In this document: piece after piece, positions 8,663-19,717 of the stretch
How positions within the stretch are numbered: the first letter of the stretch is position 1
Layout of the letters: each line of letters begins with the position of its first letter
Assembly (NCBI RefSeq): GCF_965213555.1
Contig: NZ_OZ243890.1
Span: 3,658,001 to 3,722,000, forward strand
Length of the DNA stretch: 64,000 nucleotides
Direction: 5' to 3'
Source: Acuticoccus sp965213555
GTDB lineage: Bacteria > Pseudomonadota > Alphaproteobacteria > Rhizobiales > Amorphaceae
Made by a program: the position numbers and the translations under genes
The notes under the pieces: model-generated
Databases searched by the model: none
The model's input: the letters and a program-made list of their open reading frames with translations, nothing else
Told to the model about the DNA's origin: nothing

Positions 8663-9740
8663 ATGGACGTCCTGACGCTGCACATCGGTCACCCCAAGAC
8701 CGGCACGACCTCGCTGCAGGCGACCTTCCGCGACAACGGCGCCGTCCTCGCGCGGCACGGCCTGTTCTACTACGGCGCGACGCGCACCAACCACCCCCTG
8801 GCAACGACCGTTCAGCGCGCGCACCAGGCGGGCCGGCGAGCCGCGCATCGTCAAGGACTTCCTCCAGCAGGCGCGGGCGAGCGGGCTCGACCAGGCGGTG
8901 GTGAGCTCGGAGACGCTGCTCCGGCTCAGCGACGAGGAGGCGGCCGAGTGCGCTCTGACGTTCGGCAAGGTCGCCTCGCGTGTGCGGGTGCTCCTTTACG
9001 TGCGCGACCCCGTCGGCTTTGCGATCAGCGCGGCGGCGCAGGGGGTGCGCACCGGCCAGCGGTTGGCCGACGTCGCGCAGCGGGCGCGCGTCCTGCCGAT
9101 CAGCGCCATCGTCGAGCGCTGGCGCCGCGCCGTCGGCGCCGAAAACCTCACCGTGCGGCCCTACGACCGTGCCCAGCTCGCGGCCGGCGACGTGATCGAC
9201 GACGTCCTGGCGACGCTCGGCGTACCGGGCGCGGCGCCCGAACTGAGGCGGTCCGCGGTCAACGAGGGATTGTCGGTGCTCGCCATCCACCTCCTCGACC
9301 GCGCCCTCGACCTGACCGAGGGCCGGGCGATGCCCTACGACCAGCAGCGCGCATTCAACCACATCGGCGGGCCGCGCTACGTCATCCCGGAGGCAACGCA
9401 GGCGAAGGTGCGCCGTCGGGCGGCCGCCGAGGTGGCTTTCCTGCGCGAGGAGTTCGGCATCGTCCTGCCCGACGGGGGCGCGGCGGAGAGCCCGCCTCCG
9501 GGTCTTGCCGAGGACGAGCTCAGGACCTTGGCCGAGGTGCTGCACGAGGTGAACGCGTTCGCCTTCCGCCTCGACCGCTCGGTGCTCGGTCGCGTGCTTC
9601 AGACCCGCATGCCCTACTCGAACCGCCCCGTGGAGGCGGTCCACCCCATGCGCGCCAAGCTTGAGCGGCACGGCCTCCTCGCAGCCCTCGAGGCGGACGC
9701 CGCTGGGCTCGGGGACAGCGGCGACGGCGGGGACGACTAA
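8663..9740 (+). pseudogene. Sulfotransferase-like protein, frameshifted
   Basis: The first ~57 codons read MDVLTLHIGHPKTGTTSLQ, the P-loop-like PAPS 5'-phosphosulfate loop of sulfotransferases, followed by GLFYYGATRTNHPLA. At 8831-8838 the frame must change. The following frame carries GEPRIVKDFLQQARASGL, VVSSETLLRLSDEEA, VRVLLYVRDPVGFAISAA (the 3'-phosphate-binding strand) and a long C-terminus to the TAA at 9740. The two frames join as one protein of about 358 residues after a change of one base. This is either a recent inactivating indel or a base error in the assembly. The gene lies between uvrA (divergent) and ssb and probably acts on a surface glycan or lipid. Confidence 0.75.
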
Positions 9741-9814
9741 GGCGTGGATTGCCGCGCCCGGCCGCGGTAAGTGGGGGCGATGACCGTTAGGCTCGCACAC
9801 CCTCGGAGAAGCTC

Positions 9815-10303
9815 ATGGCCGGCAGCGTCAACAAGGTGATCCTCATCGGCAACCTCGGTGCGGACCCGGAGATCCGTCGCACCCAGGATGGTCGCCCCAT
9901 CGCCAACCTGCGCATCGCGACGTCCGAGACGTGGCGCGACCGCAGCACCGGCGACCGGCGCGAGCGGACCGAGTGGCACCGCGTCGTCGTGTTCTCCGAG
10001 GGGTTGTGCCGGGTGATCGAGCAGTACGTGCGCAAGGGCTCCAAGGTCTACGTCGAGGGCTCGCTGCAGACCCGCGAGTGGGAGGACCAGCAGGGCGTCA
10101 AGCGCTACTCCACTGAGGTGGTGCTGCAGAACTTCGGCGGCGTCCTGCAGATGCTGGACGGTCGACAGGGCGGGGACGCGGACCGAGGCGGCGGCTTCGA
10201 CCGCGGCAGCTCGGACCGCGCTCCGGAGCGTGGCGGCTACGCCGACCGCGGCGAGGGGCGACCGGCGGCGGACGAGCCGTTCGACGACGACATCCCCTTT
10301 TGA
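9815..10303 (+). CDS. ssb: Single-stranded DNA-binding protein SSB
   Basis: 162 residues. The OB-fold core MAGSVNKVILIGNLGADPE, RTEWHRVVVFSEGL and VYVEGSLQTREWEDQQG occupies residues 1 to about 115. A Gly/Asp/Arg-rich linker and the acidic tip DDDIPF follow; the tip recruits replication and repair partners. Adjacent to uvrA as in many Rhizobiales. Its stop overlaps the putative TTG start of the next gene. Confidence 0.97.
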   Translation: MAGSVNKVILIGNLGADPEIRRTQDGRPIANLRIATSETWRDRSTGDRRERTEWHRVVVFSEGLCRVIEQYVRKGSKVYVEGSLQTREWEDQQGVKRYSTEVVLQNFGGVLQMLDGRQGGDADRGGGFDRGSSDRAPERGGYADRGEGRPAADEPFDDDIPF

Positions 10304-11118
10304 TCGAGGTCGTCGCCGCGCTGTCGGACCCCGGCCGTGCGGACAAGGCGAACGAGGACGGGTTCGGCGCATCAGGCCGCTTCGCCTGGGTCATCGACGG
10401 CGCGACGGGCCTCGGCGAGGATGCGCTGCTTCCCGCGCCGAGCGACGCCGCCTGGCTCACCGGCGTGCTCGACGAGGCGCTGCGCGAGGGGGTGGAGGCG
10501 ACGAGCGACCCCTTCGACCTCCTGTCCGCGGCGGCGGCGCGGGCCGAGGCGCGCTTCCTCGCCGAGCGCCGCCGGCCGCCGGCCGTGCGCTACGAGGTCC
10601 CGACGGCTGCGGTGCTAGTCGCCCGGTTCGGGGAGGTCGTCGACATCGTCGAGCTCGGCGACTGCGCGGTGTGGATCGAGGCGGACGGCGCCACGCTGCG
10701 CCGGGGCGGGACCGAGGAGGGACGGGCGAGGGAGGCGGCGAACGCGAGGAGCATGATGGCGTCCGGAGGCGGTCGGAACGCCGAGGTCGTGGCGTTCCTG
10801 CGCACCGTCCGAAACCTCGCCAACACCGATGACGGGTACTCGATCTTCGCCCCCGACGCCGACTGCACGCGCCGCGCACGGCGCCACCGCGTGGAGGCGA
10901 CGTCCGGCGAGGCGTTGTTCCTCACCGACGGCTTCGAGGCCGCCATCGACGACTACGGCCTGCATACTGGCGCGACGCTGCTGTCGGCCGCGCGCGACGA
11001 CCTTGCGGGCGCGCGCGACGCCCTTCGCGCGGTGGAGCGCACGGACCCGGACTGCACGCGCTACCCTCGCTTCAAGCCGTCCGACGACGCGACGGCCCTG
11101 CTGGTGCGCTTCGGTTGA
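10300..11118 (+). CDS. PP2C-like Ser/Thr protein phosphatase domain protein
   Basis: About 272 residues. Motifs of the PP2C/PPM superfamily are in order: KANEDGFG (about 15-22), VIDGATGLG (about 31-39), VPTAAVLVARF and VDIVELGDCAVW (about 100-122), and LTDGFEAAIDDY (about 208-219). The Asp residues in ANEDG, DGATG, GDC and TDGF are those expected to bind Mn2+/Mg2+. It is predicted to be cytosolic. The TTG start overlaps the ssb stop, suggesting coupling; a later start is possible. The partner kinase or substrate is not visible here. The gene is an insertion relative to the common ssb-gyrA order. Confidence 0.78.
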   Translation: MIEVVAALSDPGRADKANEDGFGASGRFAWVIDGATGLGEDALLPAPSDAAWLTGVLDEALREGVEATSDPFDLLSAAAARAEARFLAERRRPPAVRYEVPTAAVLVARFGEVVDIVELGDCAVWIEADGATLRRGGTEEGRAREAANARSMMASGGGRNAEVVAFLRTVRNLANTDDGYSIFAPDADCTRRARRHRVEATSGEALFLTDGFEAAIDDYGLHTGATLLSAARDDLAGARDALRAVERTDPDCTRYPRFKPSDDATALLVRFG

Positions 11119-12330
11119 CGCAAACAAAGCATTGGAATCATTCTTCCATCAACATGGACACGCGGAGAAAACTGGATGACAGCTTGTTTGTACATCCGTC
11201 CAAAGGGCGTACCGGCGATCATCTCTGACATGATGGTAACTTGGGATGGGAGGGAGCTTGGTTCGTTCATCCATCCAGGTACTGCAATGGCCTGGCCCGT
11301 AAACATGGCGGCAAATGCAGACCAGCTATATCGAAAAACGTACTTTATTGGCGATTATCTAGGTATTGCTGCAGAAGGACAAGAATTTCAAATAAAGAAT
11401 CTGTTTTTCGAAATCAAACAATCAATTTATTTGGTATCCATGCAGAATAGTCCGATCGAAACACTCTGTGAGTTAGTTAATGGTTACAGGTAAATTGAAT
11501 TTGTACTTGACTATAAAAATAAAGGTTGTATAGTATTCAACAAACCACAAGAAATACCTCCCTTTGGAGAATGCGCTGCTGTCGGTTCAGGTGCGAGCGA
11601 GCTCATTCGTATGACAGTCAATCGGGGGCAACAAGAACTGGCAATGCTAGATATACCGCGTACGCACCCATACACGCTAATTAACCGGCTAGCGTCATAT
11701 CACGCTACAATAGCTCTCCGAAACGACGCTATTTTCGGTGAAAATCGGTCGTGGGGTGGTTTCCTGGAATGGATAAAATACAATTTGTCCAGCCAAAAAT
11801 GGGTCTTTCCCAAAGATGCTATGTACCACATATTGATGGCTATCCCGTTGGAAAAGAATGTGTTTACTATCGTTTCTAATCAGTCAATTTTCTGTTATCG
11901 GGCGGGGACTAAGAACACTTCCGGTAATGTCTTGTGCTCGTACGGTGGAGACAGGCCGGCATCTATATGGGAAATTAATGACATTTTGTATGGTGACAAA
12001 AAAAGACCGGCGCGTGGCAGTGACTGGTTGTTCTGGCGTCCCGAAGAAGTAAACTTGCTCATCTTTCCATATGGTGCCGAGAAAAAAGGCGAAATCTTTC
12101 TGATCCCATTAGACGAAGACGTTCGAGAGATGTTGTTTGATTTTACAAGGATGGTATTGCAGTCGTTTTTTCGAATCGTATTATGGATCATTGGGGTAGG
12201 CTGGCAGCCAGCGCTTGGGGTCTTTCGTACAGGCCACGTCGAGATCTGCCGGAAGCAGACGTTCATGCTGCGTGGGACGCAGCTCGAAATGGGGGCTGGG
12301 GCTGAGGATCGTGCATTAGAGTGGTAGCTG
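11119..12330. other. AT-rich island of foreign composition
   Basis: From just after the PP2C stop to shortly before gyrA the DNA turns clearly AT-rich, with A/T-ending codons and A/T runs (for example 11500-11530), while both flanks are strongly GC-rich. One interrupted gene fills it. The GC content rises again from about 12190. I see no transposase, integrase, tRNA or direct repeats at the edges, so how it arrived is unknown. Confidence 0.75.
11176..12327 (+). pseudogene. Interrupted gene resembling a proteasome-beta/HslV-type (Ntn-hydrolase) fold
   Basis: The first segment (105 aa, from an ATG with a GGAGAAA ribosome site) ends at TAA 11491-11493, but the same frame is open immediately afterwards and runs to 12327, so about 383 codons are split by one stop. 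The N-terminus MTACLYIRPKGVPAIISDMM places Thr at position 2. YFIGDYLGIAAEG and then, after the stop, FGECAAVGSGASELIR follow the strand order seen in HslV (Thr2, the loop before the long helix, then an AIGSGG-like strand). This is a resemblance by eye only. The last ~50 residues, in GC-rich DNA, may be non-native. It could be dead, or read through; I favour dead. Confidence 0.55.
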
Positions 12331-12401
12331 CTGTCGCCGGGCTTTCGCAGCCGAAGGGCGTCGCCTATGTCACCGGGACACCATAAGGGTAAGGGGACGG
12401 C

Positions 12402-15149
<2,748 letters not shown>

Positions 15150-15249
15150 CGCGACGCGCGGTGGCGTCAGGCACCATCCGCTGATCGGAGGAAGTGTCAG
15201 GACACGCCGCGCTGGGCGCGTCGGCTCGACGTGAACGCTTCTGAAGCAG

Positions 15250-15291
15250 CCCTACCCGACGGGCGAGCAACCCTACCCGACGGGCGAGCAA
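15250..15291. repeat. 21-bp perfect tandem duplication
   Basis: Two identical 21-bp copies (15250-15270 and 15271-15291, beginning CCCTACCCGACGGGCGAG) lie in the gap between gyrA and the convergent small gene ending at 15371. The rest of the gap (15150-15370) shows only a short inverted repeat, TGACGC...GCGTCA at 15147-15169, right at the gyrA stop and without a T-tract. Confidence 0.85.
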
Positions 15292-15370
15292 CCCTCTCAC
15301 GCGTCGAGGATGCTTGCGTCGCGCCGAGGCTGCGGGTACGGCGCTCGGGACCGCACCGCTCGCGGTCGGA

Positions 15371-15640
15371 TCAATCGCCCAAGGGGAGGGATCGCGTCAG
15401 CGTGATGACACCCGCATCGACGTCGCGTTGCACTGCGGTCACATACCCGTCCAGCATCGCGGTGTCCGCGGCACAATCTGCCTCATCGCACCACTGCGAC
15501 GCGACGTGAGGCGGCAGATCGCCTTTGGTCCCCACGCTCGTAGGGGCCTGGAAGAACGTCCCGGCGGAGAGCGTCGCCGCAATGAGCAGGACGCCGGCGA
15601 CTGTGGTCGCGATCGAACTCCGAACCAACACGTTGCCCAT
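15371..15640 (-). CDS. Small exported protein A
   Basis: 89 residues from the ATG at 15640 (AAGTGGGG ribosome site seven bases upstream; a GTG at 15652 is also possible). A signal peptide (VRSSIATTVAGVLLIAATLSAG) is followed by GTKGDLPPHV, a Cys pair in WCDEADC and GYVTAVQRDVDAGVITLTR. With the next gene it resembles short periplasmic proteins common in Rhizobiales, with a K/ADRF/L stretch and two Cys that could form a disulfide. Function unknown. It has its own palindromic operator-like site just upstream. Confidence 0.6.
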   Translation of the reverse strand: MGNVLVRSSIATTVAGVLLIAATLSAGTFFQAPTSVGTKGDLPPHVASQWCDEADCAADTAMLDGYVTAVQRDVDAGVITLTRSLPLGD

Positions 15641-15651
15641 GACAAACCCCA

Positions 15652-15667
15652 CTTACGTTACCGTAAG
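15652..15667. promoter_or_regulatory. Palindromic operator-like site
   Basis: CTTACG-TTAC-CGTAAG is a perfect 6-bp inverted repeat with a 4-bp spacer, 12 bp upstream of the ATG of small exported protein A. TetR-type repressors often bind palindromes of this size and TTAC-rich composition. No regulator gene is nearby, so a regulator in trans is assumed. Confidence 0.45.
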
Positions 15668-15758
15668 GTAAGCCTGTCCAGTGCAATTGCAACGGTTGCC
15701 GACGAAAATTAGGCACTTTTATGGCAGCGGCGACCTGGGACCCGCTTACGGATGGGCG

Positions 15759-16058
15759 TTAGTGGAGTTCTGTTGCCTCATGGACACGATGGAGGACGGT
15801 GGTCTGGGCCTCGGCGTCGCGGGACGCCAAGGTCACGAAGCGGACGGGTGCCGCTTCACCCTCGACCCAGGCCAAGCACTCGCTCGACAGCTTCGGCCAG
15901 GACTGGCCATCGCACAGGCTATCGCCGACGGTCGCGAAGCGGTCCGCCTTCTGGGCGACCGGCTCGTCGTGGGACAGGGTGCCTCCGAGGGTCGCGGCGC
16001 CGACGATGAGGGCAGCGAACAGCGTGCCAGCGACGGGGGCGTTAAGGCGATCGATCAT
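15759..16058 (-). CDS. Small exported protein B
   Basis: 99 residues from the ATG at 16058 (MIDRLNAPVAG). A signal peptide with core TLFAALIVGAATLGG precedes AQKADRFATVGDSLCDGQSW, SSECLAWVEGEA and VRFVTLASRD. The KADR...LCxxQxW...ECL pattern is shared loosely with the neighbouring protein A and suggests a duplicated pair with one disulfide. Role unknown; cell-envelope location likely. A longer open frame to 16256 is rejected as its extra N-terminus looks noncoding. Confidence 0.6.
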   Translation of the reverse strand: MIDRLNAPVAGTLFAALIVGAATLGGTLSHDEPVAQKADRFATVGDSLCDGQSWPKLSSECLAWVEGEAAPVRFVTLASRDAEAQTTVLHRVHEATELH

Positions 16059-16380
16059 CGTTCTCTCCGTATGCGCCGTCGCTGCCCTACAGTCGGTCCC
16101 GGCCGGCCAGCGGCGACGATCAGCGTCGCGGCTGGGTTTTGCCGGGCACCGCTGCTCGTCGGTGGTCTCACGCCGCAATCCGCGGCTTCGACCGTCGCCA
16201 AAGGCAACGCTGGCATGGGATGGGAACGCGCTCTTGGTGAACGGGTTCCGGTGCAACGATGCGCATTGAAGCGATTTTGGTCGTGTCCCACCCTTTTTGC
16301 CTCACGATGCTTCGCGCGCGGACCTTAATGTTTCGGTAGCGATTGCCGCTCACCGACGACGCGAACCGGAATCTTTTGTC
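16059..16380. other. Divergent intergenic region before coaD
   Basis: This 322-bp gap lies between the start of small exported protein B and coaD and must hold both promoters. It is GC-rich to about 16250, then has a more A/T-containing stretch (16265-16345) that is the better place for the coaD promoter. I see no convincing -35/-10 pair, hairpin or small gene. Confidence 0.5.
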
Positions 16381-16875
16381 ATGCGAACTGCGTTCTACCC
16401 AGGCTCCTTCGATCCCGTCACCCATGGACACATGGACGTCCTGATGCGCAGCTTCGCTGTGGCCGATCGCGTGGTCGTCGGCATCGGCGTCCACCCGGGG
16501 AAGGCGCCGATGTTCGCCTTCGAGGAGCGCGAGGAGATGCTGCGCGAGGCGGTGCGGGCAGAGGGAGGGGACAGGGTCGAGCGCTTCGCGGTGGCCTCGT
16601 TCCGCAACCTCGTGACCGACGCGGCGCTGGAGCATGGCGCGTCGCTCCTCATCCGTGGGTTGCGCGACGGCACCGACCTCGACTACGAGATGCAGATGGC
16701 CGGGATGAACCTCACGCTGCGTCCCGGTTTGACGACGGTGTTCCTTCCAGCCTCGCCTGCCGTCCGCCACATCACGGCGACGCTGGTGCGCCAGATCGCG
16801 GCGCTCGGTGGTGACGTGTCGGCCTTCACGCCGCCGCACGTCGCCGACGCGCTCCATGCGCGGGCGCGTCGCTGA
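16381..16875 (+). CDS. coaD: Phosphopantetheine adenylyltransferase (CoaD)
   Basis: 164 residues starting MRTAFYPGSFDPVTHGHMDV, the nucleotidyltransferase loop with the T/HxGH motif. LIRGLRDGTDLDYEMQMAGMN and the C-terminal VRHITATLVRQIAALGGDVSA complete the family pattern. It transfers AMP from ATP to 4'-phosphopantetheine, the fourth step of CoA synthesis. An in-frame extension upstream to 16297 does not match the family, so the ATG at 16381 is chosen. Confidence 0.96.
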   Translation: MRTAFYPGSFDPVTHGHMDVLMRSFAVADRVVVGIGVHPGKAPMFAFEEREEMLREAVRAEGGDRVERFAVASFRNLVTDAALEHGASLLIRGLRDGTDLDYEMQMAGMNLTLRPGLTTVFLPASPAVRHITATLVRQIAALGGDVSAFTPPHVADALHARARR

Positions 16876-16955
16876 ACCCGCATCGCACGAGGGCGTTGAA
16901 TGGGTTGAAAAGGCGGGGTCGCACTCGCTTCCAGCCTCGATCGAAAGGACCTCCC

Positions 16956-17495
16956 ATGCTTGCCCGACTGCTCGCCGCCGCCGCGATGGCGCTCGTCTCC
17001 ACCGCCTACGCCGCGGCGCAAGACACTGAGAACACGCTGATTTTGGAGCTCGAGGACGGGCCCGTCACCATCGAGCTCCTGCCCGACGTCGCACCGAACC
17101 ACGTGGAGCGCATCAAGACGCTCACCCGCGAGGGGTTCTACGACGGCGTCCCATTCCACCGCGTGATCCCCGACTTCATGGCCCAGACCGGCGACCCCAC
17201 CGGGACGGGCACGGGCTCGTCCTCCCTCCCCGACCTCAGGGCCGAGTTCAGCGACACGGCGCACGTGCGCGGCACGGTGTCCATGGCGCGGGGCGGTCAG
17301 CCCGACAGCGCGAACTCGCAGTTCTTCATCGTCTACGACGACGCCTCGTTCCTCGACAACCAGTACACCGTGTTCGGCCGCGTGCTCGACGGCATGGAGC
17401 ACGTCGATGCGCTGGAGGCTGGGACGCGCGCCAACAACGGGGCGGTGGCGAACCCCGACCGCATCGTGCGCGCCCGCATTGCCGCCGACGGCTGA
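16956..17495 (+). CDS. Cyclophilin-type peptidyl-prolyl isomerase, exported
   Basis: 179 residues from the ATG at 16956 (GAAAGGAC ribosome site). Signal peptide MLARLLAAAAMALVSTAYA with cleavage after AYA, so probably periplasmic. The cyclophilin core has GFYDGVPFHRVIPDFMAQTG, RGTVSMARGGQPDSANSQFF and YTVFGRVLDGMEHVD; the Arg of FHRV and the Phe of SQFF are active-site residues. It catalyses cis-trans isomerisation of proline bonds during folding. It sits between coaD and queA in the usual order. Confidence 0.93.
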   Translation: MLARLLAAAAMALVSTAYAAAQDTENTLILELEDGPVTIELLPDVAPNHVERIKTLTREGFYDGVPFHRVIPDFMAQTGDPTGTGTGSSSLPDLRAEFSDTAHVRGTVSMARGGQPDSANSQFFIVYDDASFLDNQYTVFGRVLDGMEHVDALEAGTRANNGAVANPDRIVRARIAADG

Positions 17496-17498
17496 CCG

Positions 17499-18590
17499 TT
17501 GGGGGAGGCGGACCGCGCCGACGGCACGGCGCTCGCCGACTACGACTACGACCTGCCGGACGCGGCCATCGCGCTGCGTCCGGCGGCTCCACGCGATGCG
17601 GCAAGGCTCCTCATCTCGGCGCCCGGCGAGCCCATGCGCGACGCCGTCGTCCGCGACCTGCCGGAGCTGCTCCACGCCGGCGACCTCATCGTGGTGAACG
17701 ACAGCCGCGTCCTACCAGCGCGGCTGTCGGGCGATCGCCTCCGCCGAGGCGGCGGCGCGCGCGTCGAGCTCACGCTGCTCGAAGCGGCCGTCGCCGGGCC
17801 GGAGCCCGTGTGGCGCGCCTTCGCCCGTCCCGCCAAGCGGCTCGCCGGCGGCGACCGCATCCTGATCGCCGGACCGTCCCCGGACGCCACGCTCCACGCC
17901 ACGGTGCTGTCGCGCGACGGCGGTGAGGTCACCGTGCGCTTCGATGGCGACCCGTTGTCCGTCGGCGCGATTCCGCTGCCACCCTACATCGCCGCGCGGC
18001 GCTCGCCCGATGCGCGCGACGCCGTGGACTACCAGACGGTCTACGCCGCGCCGCCGGGCTCGGTCGCCGCGCCGACCGCCGGGCTGCACTTCACCCAGCC
18101 GTTGATCGGCGAGCTGGCGGCGCGCGGCGTCGCGATGACCACGGTCACGCTCCACGTCGGCGCCGGCACCTTCCGTCCGGTGACGGTGGAGCGCATCGAG
18201 GCACACGCGATGCACGCCGAGGTCGGCCTCGTGCCCGAGGCCACCGTTGAACAGGTGCGTGCGACCCGTGCGGCCGGCGGGCGCGTGGTCGCCGTGGGCA
18301 CCACGGCGCTGCGCCTCCTGGAGACGGCGGCCCAGCCGGACGGGCTCGCGCCGTTCGCCGGCTCGACGCAGCTCTTCATCCGACCCGGCCACCGGTTCCG
18401 CGTCGTCGACGCGCTGATGACGAACTTCCACCTGCCGCGCTCGACGCTCCTCATGCTCGTCGCAGCGTTCGTCGGGCTCCCCCGCATGCGGGCGATCTAC
18501 ACCCACGCGCTCGCCAGCGGCTACCGGTTCGCGAGCTACGGCGACGCCTCGCTGCTCTTGCCGGACCCCGCCGTCCTCGCGCGCCGGTGA
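17499..18590 (+). CDS. queA: QueA, S-adenosylmethionine:tRNA ribosyltransferase-isomerase
   Basis: About 363 residues. Family blocks are DYDYDLPDAAIALRP, LIVVNDSRVLPARLSG, APTAGLHFTQPLI, TLHVGAGTFRPV, THLF-like TQLFIRPGHRFRVVDALMT and NFHLPRSTLLMLVAAF. QueA transfers the ribosyl part of SAM to preQ1 in tRNA to give epoxyqueuosine. The TTG at 17499 is the only start near the expected N-terminus and directly follows the isomerase gene. Its last codons overlap the start of tgt by 4 bp (GTGA), so the two queuosine genes are cotranscribed. Confidence 0.94.
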   Translation: MGEADRADGTALADYDYDLPDAAIALRPAAPRDAARLLISAPGEPMRDAVVRDLPELLHAGDLIVVNDSRVLPARLSGDRLRRGGGARVELTLLEAAVAGPEPVWRAFARPAKRLAGGDRILIAGPSPDATLHATVLSRDGGEVTVRFDGDPLSVGAIPLPPYIAARRSPDARDAVDYQTVYAAPPGSVAAPTAGLHFTQPLIGELAARGVAMTTVTLHVGAGTFRPVTVERIEAHAMHAEVGLVPEATVEQVRATRAAGGRVVAVGTTALRLLETAAQPDGLAPFAGSTQLFIRPGHRFRVVDALMTNFHLPRSTLLMLVAAFVGLPRMRAIYTHALASGYRFASYGDASLLLPDPAVLARR

Positions 18591-19717
18591 CCTTCCAGCT
18601 CCTCGCGACCGACGGCGCGGCCCGCCGCGGCCGCCTCATCACGCCGCATGGCACCATCGAAACGCCCGCCTTCATGCCGGTCGGGACCCAGGCGAGCGTC
18701 AAGGCGATGCAGCTGCGCGACGTCGCGGAGACGGGGACCGAGGTGGTGCTCGGCAACACCTATCACCTGATGCTGCGACCCGGCGCCGACCGCGTGGCCG
18801 CGCTTGGCGGGCTGCACCGCTTCATGGGGTGGGGGAGGGCGATCCTCACCGACTCGGGGGGCTTCCAGGTGATGTCGCTCGCCGCCTTGCGCACCATCGA
18901 CGAGGACGGCGTCACGTTCCGCAGCCACGTTGACGGGACGATGCACCGCCTGACGCCGGAGCGTGCGGTGGAGATCCAGCTCAAGCTGGGTGCCGACGTC
19001 CAGATGCAGCTCGATGAGTGCGTCGCGCTGCCCGCAAGCCCCGAGGCCGTCGCCCGCGCCGTCACCCTCAGCCTCGACTGGGCGCGGCGGGCCCGACGCG
19101 CGTTCCTGACGGCGGAGGGCGGCGGCAGGCTCCAGTTCGCCATCGTCCAGGGCGGCACCGACATGAACGAGCGCGCCCGCTCGGCCGAGGGCCTCGTTGC
19201 GCTCGGCTTCGACGGCTACGCCGTCGGCGGCCTCGCCGTAGGCGAGCCCCAAGCGACGATGTTCGCCACCGTGGCGGCCACGACGCCGCGGCTGCCCCGC
19301 GAGCAGGCGCGCTACCTCATGGGGGTCGGCACCCCCTCGGACATCGTCGGCGCGGTGGCGCGCGGCATCGACATGTTCGACTGCGTGCTGCCGACGCGGG
19401 CCGGCCGCCACGGCCTCGCCTACACCGGCCACGGCAAGCTGAACCTCAAGAACGCGCGCTTCGCCGACGACCCCACACCCCTCGACGAGGGGATGGATTG
19501 CCCCGCGTCACGGGAGTACCCGCGCGCGTACCTGCACCACCTCGTGCGCGTGGGCGAACCCCTCGCCGCGACGCTCCTGTCCTGGAACAACATCGCCTAT
19601 TACCAGCGGCTCATGGCGGACCTGCGACGGGCCATCGAGGGAGGGACGCTGGCGGCGGAGGCGGCGCGGCTCGCTGCGGCCTGGGGCGACCCCAGGGCTC
19701 GAAGCACGGCCTCATAG
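18587..19717 (+). CDS. tgt: tRNA-guanine transglycosylase lacking most zinc ligands
   Basis: 376 residues. Tgt swaps guanine 34 for preQ1 in tRNAs with GUN anticodons. Catalytic parts are present: ILTDSGGFQV (general Asp), QLDECVALP, YAVGGLAVGEP and MFDCVLPTRAGRHG (nucleophilic Asp). The C-terminal zinc site, normally Cys-x-Cys-x2-Cys plus His, reads M303-D-C305-P-A-S308 and N334 (LLSWNN). Thus three of four ligands are replaced, at exactly conserved spacing. All other landmarks (RAYLHHL, YYQRLM) are intact, so this looks like real protein change and not decay. It converges with the RTX gene, the two 3' ends overlapping by 6 bp. Confidence 0.94.
   Translation: MTFQLLATDGAARRGRLITPHGTIETPAFMPVGTQASVKAMQLRDVAETGTEVVLGNTYHLMLRPGADRVAALGGLHRFMGWGRAILTDSGGFQVMSLAALRTIDEDGVTFRSHVDGTMHRLTPERAVEIQLKLGADVQMQLDECVALPASPEAVARAVTLSLDWARRARRAFLTAEGGGRLQFAIVQGGTDMNERARSAEGLVALGFDGYAVGGLAVGEPQATMFATVAATTPRLPREQARYLMGVGTPSDIVGAVARGIDMFDCVLPTRAGRHGLAYTGHGKLNLKNARFADDPTPLDEGMDCPASREYPRAYLHHLVRVGEPLAATLLSWNNIAYYQRLMADLRRAIEGGTLAAEAARLAAAWGDPRARSTAS

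Noticed and set aside
5631..9800. uvrA starting at 9800 as a 1,389-residue protein
   Set aside because: The extra 423 residues are antisense to the sulfotransferase-like gene and do not match UvrA; the family start is at 8531.
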